Shown: positions 15,926 to 25,536, counted from the first letter of the stretch. The stretch: 64,000 nucleotides of DNA from CAXPZW01 sp049594615 (GCA_049594615.1 JBMYJR010000006.1:34887-98886), one strand, 5' to 3'. The notes: a model not told the origin generated them from the letters alone. Program-made: numbers and translations.

Positions 15926-18331
15926 ATGAAACGACCCATCCGCAAGGTGGCCGTCCTCGGCTCCGGCGTCATGGGTTCACGGATTGCTTGTCATTTCGCC
16001 GGCATTGGCTGCGAGGTACTGCTGCTGGACATTGTCCCCCGTGAACTCACCGCCAAAGAGGAAGCCGCCGGCAAGACCCTCGAGCACCCCGCCGTGCGCA
16101 ACCGCTTGGTGAATGACGCATTAAAATTCGCCCTGAAGTCCAACCCTTCTCCCATCTATCAAAAAAGCTTTGCCGACCGGATCACCACCGGCAACTTTGA
16201 CGACGACCTGCACCGCATCTCCGAATGTGACTGGACCATCGAGGTGGTGATCGAAAACCTGGACATCAAGCAAAAGGTCTACGCCAATGTGGAGCAGCAC
16301 CGCAAGCCGGGCTCGCTGATTTCATCCAACACCTCCTCCATCCCCATGGCCAAGCTCATCGAGGGCCGATCGGAGGACTTCCGCAAGCATTTCTGCGGCA
16401 CACACTTCTTTAACCCGCCGCGCTACCTGAAGCTGCTGGAGATTATCCCCACCCCCGAGACTGATCCGGCGGTGACCGATTTTCTGATGGACTACGGCTC
16501 GCGCTTTTTGGGCAAGACCACTGTGCACTGCAAGGACACCCCGGCGTTCATCGCCAATCGCGTGGGCGTGTATGCGATTCAAAAGCTTTTTCACTCGATG
16601 AAATCCATGGGCTTGACCGTGGAGGAAGTCGATAAACTCACCGGTCCGGCCATGGGTCGACCCAAGTCGGCCACCTTCCGCACCTGTGATGTGGTGGGGA
16701 TCGATACCCTGACCTACGTGGCGGGCATCGTCCACGGCAACTGCCCAGACGACGAGGAGCGCGCACTCTTTGAAGTGCCCGACTACGTGAAGCACATGGT
16801 GGAGCAAAACTGGCTGGGCTCCAAAAGCGGCCAGGGCTTCTACAAAAAGACCAAGGACGAAAACGGCAAGAAGCAGATCCTTGCCCTGGATCTCGAGACC
16901 TTGGAGTACCGTCCGCAAGTCAAAGTCAAGTACGCGACACTGGACGGCGCCAAGCAAATCGACGACTTGGTGGAACGCACCGCCTTCTTATACAAGGGCA
17001 AGGACAAGGCCGGTGAGTTCTACCGCGAAATGATGCAATCGCTGTTCAAGTACGTAAGCAACCGCGTGCCTGAGATCAGCGACGAGCTCTACAAAGTGGA
17101 CGACGCACTCAAAGCCGGTTTTGGCTGGGAGATTGGCGCGTTCGAAACCTGGGATGCGGTGGGCGTGCAAAAAGCGCTGGCCGACATGAAAGAAGCTGGA
17201 AAAACCCCGGCTGCCTGGATCCAGGACATGGTAGACGCCGGCCACACTAGCTTTTACCAGTTGCGTGACGGACTGCGCTACTTCTACAATCCCGCCAAGA
17301 AAGACTACGAAGTCATTCCCGGACAAGAAGGCCGCATTGTACTGGCCAACATGCCCGATTCGACCGTGGTTTGGAAAAACGCAGGCACCACCATCAAAGA
17401 CCTGGGCGACGGCATCTTGAACGTGGAGTTCCACACCAAGATGAACACCATCGGCGGCGAGGTGCTCCAAGGCATCAACAAAGCCCTGGACTTAGCCGAA
17501 GCCGATTACCGCGGAGTGGTCATCAGCAACGAAGGCCAGAACTTTTCGGCCGGTGCCAACGTGGGCTTGATTTTCATGCTCGCGGTGGAACAGGAATACG
17601 ACGAGTTGGACTTTGCAGTCCGCGCCTTCCAGAATACCACCATGCGTCTGCGCTACAGCAGCGTACCTGTGGTGGCAGCACCGCACGGACTTACCTTGGG
17701 TGGTGGCTGTGAAATCTGCCTCCACGTAGACAAAGTGGTGGCGCACGCCGAGAGCTACATCGGACTGGTGGAGTTTGGCGTTGGGGTCATCCCAGGCGGC
17801 GGCGGCACCAAGGAATTTGCCCTGCGTACCTCTGAGGAGTTTGGCGACGGCGACATCCGCATCAACACCCTGCGCAACCGCTTTTTGACCGTGGGTCAAG
17901 CCAAAGTCAGCACCTCGGCACACGAGGCCTTTGACCTGGGTTACCTGCGTGAAGGGATCGACGAAGTGGTAGTATCACGCGAGCACCACCTGGCCCGTGC
18001 CAAGGAAGCGTGCCTGCAGATGGCCGATGCTGGTTACACCCAACCTGTACCGCGCAAAGACATCACCGTTCTTGGCCAAGAAGGCCTGGGCATCGTGTAT
18101 GTAGGTGCGCACAGCATGAAAAGTGGCAACTACATCTCGGACCACGATCAATTGATTTCAGAAAAACTCGGCTTTGTGATGTGTGGCGGTGACCTCAGCG
18201 CCCGCACCCAAGTGTCTGAACAATACCTGCTTGACCTGGAGCGCCGCGCGTTTGTGGAACTCTGTGCCGAGCGCAAAACCATGGAGCGCATGCAAAGCCT
18301 GGTGACCACTGGCAAAATCTTGCGCAACTAA
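15926..18331 (+). CDS. fadN: Bifunctional 3-hydroxyacyl-CoA dehydrogenase / enoyl-CoA hydratase
   Basis: 801 residues. The NAD-binding 3-hydroxyacyl-CoA dehydrogenase domain is first (VAVLGSGVMGSRIACHFAG near residue 8; catalytic region FCGTHFFNPPRYLKLLEI near 155), followed by two HAD C-terminal domains (about 195-430), and the crotonase fold lies at the end (about 480-700; GQNFSAGANVGLIF and PHGLTLGGGCEI oxyanion regions). This order is the reverse of E. coli FadB and equals Bacillus FadN and Bacteroidota homologues. It performs the hydration and oxidation steps of fatty-acid beta-oxidation. It is followed after 17 bases by the thiolase gene. Confidence 0.92.
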   Translation: MKRPIRKVAVLGSGVMGSRIACHFAGIGCEVLLLDIVPRELTAKEEAAGKTLEHPAVRNRLVNDALKFALKSNPSPIYQKSFADRITTGNFDDDLHRISECDWTIEVVIENLDIKQKVYANVEQHRKPGSLISSNTSSIPMAKLIEGRSEDFRKHFCGTHFFNPPRYLKLLEIIPTPETDPAVTDFLMDYGSRFLGKTTVHCKDTPAFIANRVGVYAIQKLFHSMKSMGLTVEEVDKLTGPAMGRPKSATFRTCDVVGIDTLTYVAGIVHGNCPDDEERALFEVPDYVKHMVEQNWLGSKSGQGFYKKTKDENGKKQILALDLETLEYRPQVKVKYATLDGAKQIDDLVERTAFLYKGKDKAGEFYREMMQSLFKYVSNRVPEISDELYKVDDALKAGFGWEIGAFETWDAVGVQKALADMKEAGKTPAAWIQDMVDAGHTSFYQLRDGLRYFYNPAKKDYEVIPGQEGRIVLANMPDSTVVWKNAGTTIKDLGDGILNVEFHTKMNTIGGEVLQGINKALDLAEADYRGVVISNEGQNFSAGANVGLIFMLAVEQEYDELDFAVRAFQNTTMRLRYSSVPVVAAPHGLTLGGGCEICLHVDKVVAHAESYIGLVEFGVGVIPGGGGTKEFALRTSEEFGDGDIRINTLRNRFLTVGQAKVSTSAHEAFDLGYLREGIDEVVVSREHHLARAKEACLQMADAGYTQPVPRKDITVLGQEGLGIVYVGAHSMKSGNYISDHDQLISEKLGFVMCGGDLSARTQVSEQYLLDLERRAFVELCAERKTMERMQSLVTTGKILRN

Positions 18332-18348
18332 CCCAACACCCTAGAGAC

Positions 18349-19527
18349 ATGGATGCATACATCGTAGCGGGCTACCGCACTGCCGTAGGCAAGGCTCCCC
18401 GCGGACTCTTCAAATTCATGCGCCCCGACGACCTCGGCGCGCGCGTCATCGAACGGGTGTTGGCCGACGTACCCAACCTCGACCACGAGCGCATCGACGA
18501 TGTGATTGTGGGCAACGCCACCCCCGAAGCAGAACAAGGACTCAACATCGGCCGCATGGTCAGCCTCATGGGACTCAACACCGACAAGGTGCCTGGCATG
18601 ACTGTGAACCGGTACTGTTCTTCAGGTCTGGAAACCATTGCCATTGCCTCGGCCAAAATCCACGCGGGCCTCTCGGACTGCATCATTGCAGGTGGCATCG
18701 AGACCATGAGCCCCATTCCTTTTGGCGGCTGGCGCATTGTACCCAACGCCAAGGTAGCCAAGCAACACCCGGACTGGTACTGGGGCATGGGCTTGACCGC
18801 AGAAGCAGTGGCGCAAGACTTCAACATCTCGCGAGAGGACCAAGACCGCTTTGCACTGGAAAGCCATGCCCGTGCAGCAGCGGCCATTGACGCGGGCCGT
18901 TTCAAGGACGACATCGTGCCCATTGAGGTCAAAGAGATCTTCCTGGACGCCAACGAAAAGCGCCAGGAACGCACCTACACCGTGGACACCGATGAAGGCG
19001 TGCGCCGCGGCGGCACCCTGGAAGCGCTGGGCCGACTGCGCCCGGTGTTTGACGCCAAGGGTACGGTAACAGCTGGCAACGCTTCGCAAACCTCGGATGG
19101 TGCCGCGTTTGTGCTGGTGGTTTCCGAGCGCATGCTCAAGGAACTCGGCGTGGAACCCATTGCCCGCCTGAAGAGCTATCACGTATCTGGACTTGCGCCC
19201 CGCATTATGGGGGTGGGCCCGATTTACGCGATTCCCGAAGCCATCAAAAAAGCCGGACTCACCCAAAACGACATCGATCTGGTGGAGCTCAACGAAGCCT
19301 TTGCCTCGCAATCGGTGGCCGTGCTGCGTGAAACCGGACTCAACCCTGACACCGTGAATGTCAACGGCGGCGCCATTGCACTGGGCCACCCCCTGGGGTG
19401 CACCGGTGCCAAGCTCACCGTCCAACTCTTGAATGAAATGCGCCGTCGCGGCAATAAGCACGGCATTGTAACCATGTGCGTGGGCACGGGCCAAGGGGCC
19501 GCCGGCGTATTCGAACTGTTGAACTGA
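18349..19527 (+). CDS. fadA: Acetyl-CoA C-acyltransferase (3-ketoacyl-CoA thiolase)
   Basis: 392 residues. All thiolase landmarks are seen: the acyl-accepting Cys in NRYCSSGLE (about residue 87), NEAFASQ, NVNGGAIALGHPLGCTGA (catalytic His about 345), and the terminal CVGTGQGAAGVFE with the acid/base Cys about 380. It cleaves 3-ketoacyl-CoA to acetyl-CoA and a shortened acyl-CoA, the last step of beta-oxidation. Operon position between fadN and fadE supports a degradative rather than biosynthetic thiolase. Confidence 0.95.
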   Translation: MDAYIVAGYRTAVGKAPRGLFKFMRPDDLGARVIERVLADVPNLDHERIDDVIVGNATPEAEQGLNIGRMVSLMGLNTDKVPGMTVNRYCSSGLETIAIASAKIHAGLSDCIIAGGIETMSPIPFGGWRIVPNAKVAKQHPDWYWGMGLTAEAVAQDFNISREDQDRFALESHARAAAAIDAGRFKDDIVPIEVKEIFLDANEKRQERTYTVDTDEGVRRGGTLEALGRLRPVFDAKGTVTAGNASQTSDGAAFVLVVSERMLKELGVEPIARLKSYHVSGLAPRIMGVGPIYAIPEAIKKAGLTQNDIDLVELNEAFASQSVAVLRETGLNPDTVNVNGGAIALGHPLGCTGAKLTVQLLNEMRRRGNKHGIVTMCVGTGQGAAGVFELLN

Positions 19528-19547
19528 TCCCGCTCCAAACTAGAATC

Positions 19548-21341
19548 ATGGACAAGACACAAGACAAAAAAGCACTGACCGGCGGCGAATGGCTGATCCG
19601 CGATGTGGACTGCGAAGACATCTTCATCCCCGAGGAGTGGAGTGAAGAACAACGCATGATCCAGCAAACCTGCCTGGATTTTGTGAACCAAGAAATCGTT
19701 CCCCACCTCGACCGCATCGACAGCATGGAGGAAGGCCTGATGCCTTCGCTGATGAACAAGGCCGGTGAACTGGGCATGCTCGGCATTTCGGTACCCGAGG
19801 ACCTGGGCGGTATGGGCATGGATTTTAAAACCTCCATGCTCACCACCGAAGCACTGGGAGAAGCCCACAGCTTCAGCGTGGCTTACGGCGCGCACACGGG
19901 CATCGGCACCCTGCCTATCCTGTACTACGGCAACGACGAGCAGCGCAAAAAATACATCCCCAAGCTGGCCACCGGCGAGTGGAAAGGCTGCTACTGCTTG
20001 ACCGAGCCGAGTTCAGGTTCGGACGCCAACTCGGGCAAGACCAAAGCCACCCTCAGCGAGGACGGCAAGCACTACATCATCAACGGGCAAAAGATGTGGA
20101 TCACCAACGCAGGGTTTGCGGACGTGTATACGGTCTTTGCCAAGATTGATGACGATGAGAACCTCTCGGCCTTCATCCTGACCAAGGACATGGAAGGCAT
20201 CACTTCCAACCCGGAAGAGAAAAAGCTCGGCATCAAAGGGTCGTCTACCCGCCAAGTGTTCTTCAACAACGTGAAGGTGCCTGTGGAGAACCTGCTGAGC
20301 ACCCGCGGCAACGGCTTTAAAATCGCTGTAAACATCCTCAACATTGGCCGCATCAAGCTGGCCGGCGGTGTGATGGGAGGTTGCAAAGGCATCATCACCG
20401 ACGCGGTGAACTACGCCAACGAACGCGCGCAGTTTGGCCGCCCAATTTCCAAGTACGGCGCCATCCGTCACAAGCTTGCGCAGATGGCCACCCAAACCTG
20501 GGTGGTAGAAACGGCCACCTACCGCGCCACCCAAAACATCGACGACGAGATTGCCTCGCGCATTGCCGCCGGCGCTGACAAGGGTGAAGCCACGTTGAAA
20601 GGTATCGCCTCCTACGCCCCCGAATGTGCCATGCTGAAGGTCTTCGGATCCGAAGTGTTGGACTACGTGGTGGACGAAGGCTTGCAAATCCACGGCGGCA
20701 TGGGTTACTCGGCCGAAACCCGCATTGAGAAGAGCTACCGCGATGCGCGCATCAACCGCATTTTTGAGGGCACCAACGAGATCAACCGCATGTTGACCGT
20801 GGACATGATCCTCAAAAAAGCCATGAAAGGCCAACTGGACCTGATGGGCCCAGCCATGGCCGTGAGTAAGGAGTTGATGAGCATTCCCGACTTTGGGGAT
20901 GGCAGCGACGATGTGTACGCACAGCTTCACAAGATTGTCGGCAACTTCAAAAAAGCCATCCTGATGACCGCCGGTGCAGCAGCCCAAAAGCTGATGATGA
21001 GCCTGGCCAAGGAGCAGGAAGTGCTGATGAACATTGCAGACATGGCCATCCAAACTTACGCCGCTGAGTCCGCACTGTTGCGCGCAGAGAAGATTGCCAA
21101 ACACCACGGCGAAGCCGCAGCAGAATTGCCGCTGGCCATGGTCCGCAGCTTCATGTGGGATGCCTGCGATATCATCAACAAAGCAGGACGCGAAGCGCTT
21201 GTTTCGTTTGGCGAAGGCGACGAATTGCGCATGATGCTCATGGGCATAAAACGCTTCACCAAAATGCAGCCGTTTAACATCAAAGATGAACGCCGCAAAG
21301 TGGCTGCAGCATTGATCGCTAAAAATGCCTACACGTTCTGA
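19548..21341 (+). CDS. fadE: Acyl-CoA dehydrogenase (long/very-long-chain type)
   Basis: 597 residues from ATG 19548, 20 bases after the thiolase stop. N-terminal, middle and C-terminal ACAD domains: YCLTEPSSGSDA near residue 150, MWITNAGFADVYTVFAK near 180, RAQFGRPISKYGAI near 290, and IHGGMGYSAETRIEKSYRDARINRIFEGTNEIN near 380-415. The catalytic Glu is expected in the EGTNEIN segment or the helix as in VLCAD. The ~170-residue helical C-terminal extension is like VLCAD/ACAD9 and its Bacteroidota homologues. It introduces the 2,3-trans double bond using FAD. A terminator follows at 21364. Confidence 0.94.
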   Translation: MDKTQDKKALTGGEWLIRDVDCEDIFIPEEWSEEQRMIQQTCLDFVNQEIVPHLDRIDSMEEGLMPSLMNKAGELGMLGISVPEDLGGMGMDFKTSMLTTEALGEAHSFSVAYGAHTGIGTLPILYYGNDEQRKKYIPKLATGEWKGCYCLTEPSSGSDANSGKTKATLSEDGKHYIINGQKMWITNAGFADVYTVFAKIDDDENLSAFILTKDMEGITSNPEEKKLGIKGSSTRQVFFNNVKVPVENLLSTRGNGFKIAVNILNIGRIKLAGGVMGGCKGIITDAVNYANERAQFGRPISKYGAIRHKLAQMATQTWVVETATYRATQNIDDEIASRIAAGADKGEATLKGIASYAPECAMLKVFGSEVLDYVVDEGLQIHGGMGYSAETRIEKSYRDARINRIFEGTNEINRMLTVDMILKKAMKGQLDLMGPAMAVSKELMSIPDFGDGSDDVYAQLHKIVGNFKKAILMTAGAAAQKLMMSLAKEQEVLMNIADMAIQTYAAESALLRAEKIAKHHGEAAAELPLAMVRSFMWDACDIINKAGREALVSFGEGDELRMMLMGIKRFTKMQPFNIKDERRKVAAALIAKNAYTF

Positions 21342-21363
21342 TTCCAAGAATAACACCAAAAAG

Positions 21364-21389
21364 GCCGCCCAATCTGGACGGCTTTTTTT
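21364..21389 (+). terminator. Rho-independent terminator of the fad operon
   Basis: GCCGCCC-AATCT-GGACGGC stem (one mismatch) followed by seven T, 22 bases after the fadE stop. Confidence 0.75.
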
Positions 21390-21431
21390 CATTTCAAAGC
21401 CTACCTTACAGAAGTACTCATTCGCTTTACC

Positions 21432-23693
21432 ATGAAGACTTCAACGCTGCTCGGATTTCTACTGATATCGACAATCGCAAGCGCGCAACACGACAGCCAT
21501 TGGCACTTTGGCAACGGTATCTCCATGGATTTCACCTCGGGGACAGCGACCTTGGGCACCTCAGACATTGACGTGCCGTTTTCCAACCTCCCAGCCACCA
21601 TTTCAACCATGGCGGGCGACTTGCTGTACTACACCGACGGTGAGGTAATCCACGGCCCCAATGGTAATTTATTACCTGACGGCAACCTGGCAGGCTCGGC
21701 TTCAGAAAGCTTGTTCATTCCCATGCCTGGCAACTTGGACCAGCATTACTTGGTGCGCTCGTTGAACTCTGGCTTGGAATGGGTGGCCTTGGACGCCACG
21801 TTGGCCGTAGATGGCAACCTCATCGATCCCACTCCTACCAATTTCTACACCACCGAATGCCGCCTGCTGGCCACGCCTAAGCTGGATTCGGATGAATTTT
21901 GGCTGTTGGCGTTGGACAACCTCTCTGGCTCGCTGAACGTGCATGTATTCTCGGTGTCGGCCACAGGCATTGAGCTGGAAGCCGATTACGGCTATTCCTT
22001 CATTTGGGTGGACTGGTTTGACGCATTGGACGACGTGGCCCTCAGTCCCGATTGCAGCCGCATTGCAGCCACGTTCAAGGGACATTACTTTGCCCTGCTT
22101 GACTTTGATCAAGAAACCGGTGTAGTCACCGACCCGTTTGCGCAAAGCATCGACACCGGCGACGGCTTTTCGGCCACCACGCAGATTGTGTTCTCGCCAT
22201 CTGGAGAGTACGTCTACACCTCTGGCAACGGAAGCTTGCTACGCCAGTTTGACCTGACCGACTACAACGCCACCTCCATTGAGAATTCCATGACCACGGT
22301 CACGACCACCGGAAGCGCGGTGGGTGTAAATTGGAGCGATATGAAATGCGGCCCGGACGGCATCTTGTACGTGGCCGATTCCAGCGGGGACAAGCTGGAT
22401 GCCATCCTCAACCCCGATGATCCCGCGCCGACAGCTACGCTCACCACGGATTACATGAGCCCTGGTGCGGACTTCTTGAACTTCCCTTTGATCCCAAACC
22501 TGACCTGTTCCTCGGTGGTGTTCTCGATCCAAGCTGGACCTGCCTGTTTGGGCGACCTGACCGACATGAGTCTTTCGGGTACCGTGCCGGCCGACAGCGT
22601 CAGCTGGGAGTTCGGCGACCCGAACAACAACACCGGCACCGGCGACAACGTCTCGTTCGAATACCCGGACGTGGGCACCTACACGGTAACCGCTACAGTG
22701 GAATACGGCACAGATACATACCTGCTAGAAACCACGGTAGAAGTCAACATCTACCCCACCCCTGACATCGGCCCCGACCTGGAATTCTGCGCGGGCGAAT
22801 CTGCGGTTCTTCAAGCCGGTACCGACGCGGCTTCATTTGAATGGATGAACGGCTCAGACAACGATCAAATCACCGTTTCAGAATCCGGCTGGGCGTGGCT
22901 CATTGCGGCCAACGGCTCCTGCGAGGCCATAGACAGCGCTTACGTGAATGTGTTGCCCATCCCTCAGGTAGTGTGTGAGCCGGATGTGGTCCTCTGCGAC
23001 GATGGCACTGCAACGCTCGCAGCCACCTCGGCCCAAGAGATCACCTGGAGTAACGGCGTAGAAGGCGACAGCTTTGACACGGCTGTTTCAGGCACCTATA
23101 CGGCTACGGTAAACACCGCCTGCGGCACCGACAGTGACGACATCACCTTGACGGTGGTGAACCTGCCATTAGACTTTTTGCCAGCTACCGCTCAAGGTTG
23201 CTTTGGCGACACGTTACTGCTGGGCCCGACCGTGGACGTGGGTGAAGTCAACACTTCCTGGAACACCGGGTCTGGTGATGCGGTGATTGAAGTGAGTGAG
23301 ACCGGGGACTTTGTGCTGACTTTGGAATACCTCGGCTGCGAGGTGACCGACGTAACGGCAGTGACCTTCATTGACAGCTACCCCATTGAGTCGCTGATCA
23401 TGCCCAACATTTTCACTCCCAATCAAGACCAGTACAACACCAAGTTCCGCCCGTTTGACCCGAACAACCCTAGCGTGGAGATCTGCGGCATTGCAGCGAT
23501 TGAGGTAAATCTGGACATGTTTAACCGCTGGGGCAACCTGCTGCTGGAAAACGGCTGCGCTTGGGACGGAACCAATCAAGAAGGCAAAGATGCCATTGAA
23601 GGCACTTACTACTTTATCGTGGAAGTGGTCAACACCTGCGGAAGCGAGCGCGAAATGCGTGAGTTCTCCGGGTACGTGGAAGTGGTCCGATAG
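21432..23693 (+). CDS. Secreted PKD-domain protein with T9SS type B (gliding-associated) C-terminus
   Basis: 753 residues; signal peptide MKTSTLLGFLLISTIASAQ. The first ~360 residues look like a beta-propeller-type repeat region (phrases such as SPSGEYVYTSGNGSLLRQFDL). A PKD domain lies at about 365-440 (VSWEFGDPNNNTGTGDNVSFEY..GTYTVT), then two to three Ig-like/SprB-like segments with paired cysteines, and at about 640-753 the gliding motility-associated type B sorting domain (IMPNIFTPNQDQYN ... FNRWGNLLLEN ... GTYYFIVEV). Such proteins are exported by the T9SS and often require PorP/SprF-like partners, none of which is adjacent. Exact role unknown. Confidence 0.86.
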   Translation: MKTSTLLGFLLISTIASAQHDSHWHFGNGISMDFTSGTATLGTSDIDVPFSNLPATISTMAGDLLYYTDGEVIHGPNGNLLPDGNLAGSASESLFIPMPGNLDQHYLVRSLNSGLEWVALDATLAVDGNLIDPTPTNFYTTECRLLATPKLDSDEFWLLALDNLSGSLNVHVFSVSATGIELEADYGYSFIWVDWFDALDDVALSPDCSRIAATFKGHYFALLDFDQETGVVTDPFAQSIDTGDGFSATTQIVFSPSGEYVYTSGNGSLLRQFDLTDYNATSIENSMTTVTTTGSAVGVNWSDMKCGPDGILYVADSSGDKLDAILNPDDPAPTATLTTDYMSPGADFLNFPLIPNLTCSSVVFSIQAGPACLGDLTDMSLSGTVPADSVSWEFGDPNNNTGTGDNVSFEYPDVGTYTVTATVEYGTDTYLLETTVEVNIYPTPDIGPDLEFCAGESAVLQAGTDAASFEWMNGSDNDQITVSESGWAWLIAANGSCEAIDSAYVNVLPIPQVVCEPDVVLCDDGTATLAATSAQEITWSNGVEGDSFDTAVSGTYTATVNTACGTDSDDITLTVVNLPLDFLPATAQGCFGDTLLLGPTVDVGEVNTSWNTGSGDAVIEVSETGDFVLTLEYLGCEVTDVTAVTFIDSYPIESLIMPNIFTPNQDQYNTKFRPFDPNNPSVEICGIAAIEVNLDMFNRWGNLLLENGCAWDGTNQEGKDAIEGTYYFIVEVVNTCGSEREMREFSGYVEVVR

Positions 23694-23752
23694 CCTCGGT
23701 CGCCCGTCATTCGTGAAAAACGGCCCCATTTGCAAAGGGGGTTTGGATTTTT

Positions 23753-23760
23753 TATATTTG
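23753..23760 (+). promoter_or_regulatory. Strong promoter TTTG-N20-TATATTTG
   Basis: Exact -7 box TATATTTG with TTTG at 23729-23732, 20 bases upstream. It drives the 69-residue gene at 23901 through a leader of about 135 bases. Confidence 0.75.
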
Positions 23761-23900
23761 CGCGCCTCGAAAAAATGAGTTATTTTGAGGTAAACGTGTG
23801 ATGAAGGCAGTGTGTGGCACCACTCGTGGCACCACCTCATACGCGATCAGAACATTCAAAGCGCAACTGCCGCGCCCCAACATAAATTCGAGAGAACGAT
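23761..23900 (+). other. Long leader with two short upstream ORFs
   Basis: Between the promoter and the start at 23901 there is an eight-codon ORF (23775-23801, MSYFEVNV) whose stop overlaps a second ATG as TGATG at 23801; this second frame (MKAVCGTTRGTT...) reads past the downstream start in another frame. A direct repeat GGCACCAC occurs twice near 23815-23836. A translational control or small-RNA role is possible but unproven. Confidence 0.3.
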
Positions 23901-24110
23901 ATGGGAAGACCAGCAACGAAACCCAAGGCGCTCAAAGACGGGTATTACCTAGAGCTCCGCAACCCCAACGCACAAACTGGCATCAAAATCCGCCGCGATA
24001 CCCGCGAGGAAATAGACGTTGCCATGGAGCACTATAAGAACTCAAAAAACGTAATCTACCTCGGTGAGCTGAAAAAAGGCAAGTGGGTAGACGCCAAAAA
24101 GACCGGATGA
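23901..24110 (+). CDS. Small conserved Bacteroidota protein, function unknown
   Basis: 69 residues, very basic: it begins MGRPATKPKALKDGYYLEL, has KIRRDTREEIDVAMEHYKNSK in the middle (predicted helix) and ends in GELKKGKWVDAKKTG. I remember similar stand-alone proteins in Flavobacteriia but no function. The mix of a beta-strand pair and a helix plus Arg/Lys richness would fit nucleic-acid binding; this is inference. It has its own strong promoter and a perfect bidirectional terminator 25 bases after the stop, so it is a monocistronic, probably well-expressed gene. Confidence 0.8.
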   Translation: MGRPATKPKALKDGYYLELRNPNAQTGIKIRRDTREEIDVAMEHYKNSKNVIYLGELKKGKWVDAKKTG

Positions 24111-24135
24111 TTTTTCATCCATACCAACAAAAAAA

Positions 24136-24160
24136 CCGCATCACACGATGCGGTTTTTTT
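24136..24160. terminator. Bidirectional terminator
   Basis: CCGCATC-ACAC-GATGCGG with A5 on the left and T7 on the right; it serves the small gene on the plus strand and the ferredoxin operon on the minus strand. Confidence 0.88.
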
Positions 24161-24181
24161 GTGCCTTGATGTCGGCTAAAT

Positions 24182-24499
24182 CTATTCGCCCACCTCGGCG
24201 AGTTGGACCTTGAGTCCATCGAGGTTGTCGGCCAGGTGGATTTGACAACCCAAGCGGCTGTTGTCCTCCACAAAAAAGGCCGAGTCGAGCATATCTTCTT
24301 CGTCGGCGCTCATTTCTGGAAGGTCGTGGTTCGAGAGGATGTACATGTGGCACGAAGCGCACATGGCCATGCCGCCACAGGTGCCTTCCACAGGCAGCTC
24401 AGAGCCCTTGCAGAGCTCCATCATATTCAGGTTCATGTCGGTAGGCGCCTCCAATTCGTGGGCGGTGCCTTCGCGGTCGATGACAGTTACTTTGATCAT
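24182..24499 (-). CDS. 2Fe-2S ferredoxin, adrenodoxin type
   Basis: 105 residues. The four cluster ligands are Cys41, Cys47, Cys50 and Cys85 (pattern CX5CX2C...C in TCGGMAMCASCHMY and RLGCQIH), typical for vertebrate/ISC-type ferredoxins. The acidic surface helix (MSADEEDMLD) is the partner-binding region in this family. It is co-transcribed with a ferredoxin-NADP reductase (three bases apart), so it likely receives electrons from it and passes them to oxygenases, desaturases or iron-sulfur assembly. Confidence 0.94.
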   Translation of the reverse strand: MIKVTVIDREGTAHELEAPTDMNLNMMELCKGSELPVEGTCGGMAMCASCHMYILSNHDLPEMSADEEDMLDSAFFVEDNSRLGCQIHLADNLDGLKVQLAEVGE

Positions 24500-24502
24500 G
24501 CG

Positions 24503-25510
24503 CTAGAAGCCTTGGACGCCGTTTACAGTGGTGTACTTGAGCACGACGTTTTTGTCGGGGTAAATGCGTTTAAACGCGCTTTGCACCATGATGGTGGTTT
24601 CGTGGAAACCGCAGAGAATCAACTTGAGTTTACCGGGGTAGGTATTGATGTCCCCTACTGCATAAATGCCGTCCACGTTGGTGCTGTAGTCGCGGGTGTT
24701 GACCTCGATGGCATTTTTGTCCAGATTCAAGCCCCAATCGGCCAGTGGTCCGAGTTTAGGAGTGAGTCCGAACAAAGGCACCCAGTGGTCACAGGCCACT
24801 TGCTTTTCGCCTTCGGTCTTGTGCTTGATGGTTACGCCTTCGACGTGGCCGTTTCCTTCGATGCCCACCACTTCTGCGTCGGTGAGCAGGTTGATCTTGC
24901 CGGCCTCGGCCATGTCGATCACCTTTTGAACCGAGTCAGGGTGACCACGGAAGGATTGACGACGGTGCACCAGGCTCACTTCAGAAGCCACTCCGTCGGC
25001 CAGGAAGATGGCCCAATCCAGCGCAGAGTCTCCCCCACCGCTGATGACCACCTTTTTATCCTTGTAAAAGTTTGGATCGCGGATGATGTATTCCACGCCG
25101 TGGTCTTCGTAATCGGCAAGGTTGGCCACTGGTGGCTTGCGGGGCTCAAAACAACCCAATCCACCGGCGATGGCAATGACCGGCGCTTTGTGCGCGGTGC
25201 CTTTGTTGGTGGTGAGGATGAAGTTGCCTTCCTCGTCCTTCTCGATGGTTTCGGCGCGCTCGCCCAGGGTGAACCCGGGTTTGAACGGGGCCGCTTGCTC
25301 CATGAGGTTTTCGATCAGATCACCGGCCAGAATTTCTGGGAAACCCGGGATGTCGTAGATCGGTTTCTTGGGGTAAATCTCGGTGAGCTGTCCGCCCGCC
25401 TGTGGGAGTGCGTCTACCAAGTGGCAGCGCAGTTTGAGCAATCCTGCTTCGAACACGGTGAACAGACCACAAGGGCCCGCACCGATGATGAGGATATCGG
25501 TTTCAATCAT
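24503..25510 (-). CDS. Ferredoxin--NADP reductase, thioredoxin-reductase-like type
   Basis: 335 residues from MIETDILIIGAGPCG at 25510. FAD-binding GAGPCG motif near residue 10, LPQAGGQLTEIYP near 40, NADP-binding SGGGDSALDWAI near 155 and the closing FAD motif GIYAVGDINTYPGKLKLI near 285. There is no CxxC redox motif, so it is not a thioredoxin reductase but the YumC/Chlorobium-type FNR. It pairs with the adjacent 2Fe-2S ferredoxin. The -7 box TACTTTTG lies 19 bases upstream. Confidence 0.93.
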   Translation of the reverse strand: MIETDILIIGAGPCGLFTVFEAGLLKLRCHLVDALPQAGGQLTEIYPKKPIYDIPGFPEILAGDLIENLMEQAAPFKPGFTLGERAETIEKDEEGNFILTTNKGTAHKAPVIAIAGGLGCFEPRKPPVANLADYEDHGVEYIIRDPNFYKDKKVVISGGGDSALDWAIFLADGVASEVSLVHRRQSFRGHPDSVQKVIDMAEAGKINLLTDAEVVGIEGNGHVEGVTIKHKTEGEKQVACDHWVPLFGLTPKLGPLADWGLNLDKNAIEVNTRDYSTNVDGIYAVGDINTYPGKLKLILCGFHETTIMVQSAFKRIYPDKNVVLKYTTVNGVQGF

Positions 25511-25528
25511 GCCGTTCCAATTCAGGGG

Positions 25529-25536
25529 CAAAAGTA
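25529..25536 (-). promoter_or_regulatory. -7 box TACTTTTG of FNR-ferredoxin operon
   Basis: Exact TAnnTTTG on the minus strand, 19 bases before the reductase ATG. Confidence 0.7.

Noticed and set aside
20013..21392. 459-codon minus-strand frame opposite fadE
   Set aside because: Mirror frame of a conserved acyl-CoA dehydrogenase, with no start context or motif.
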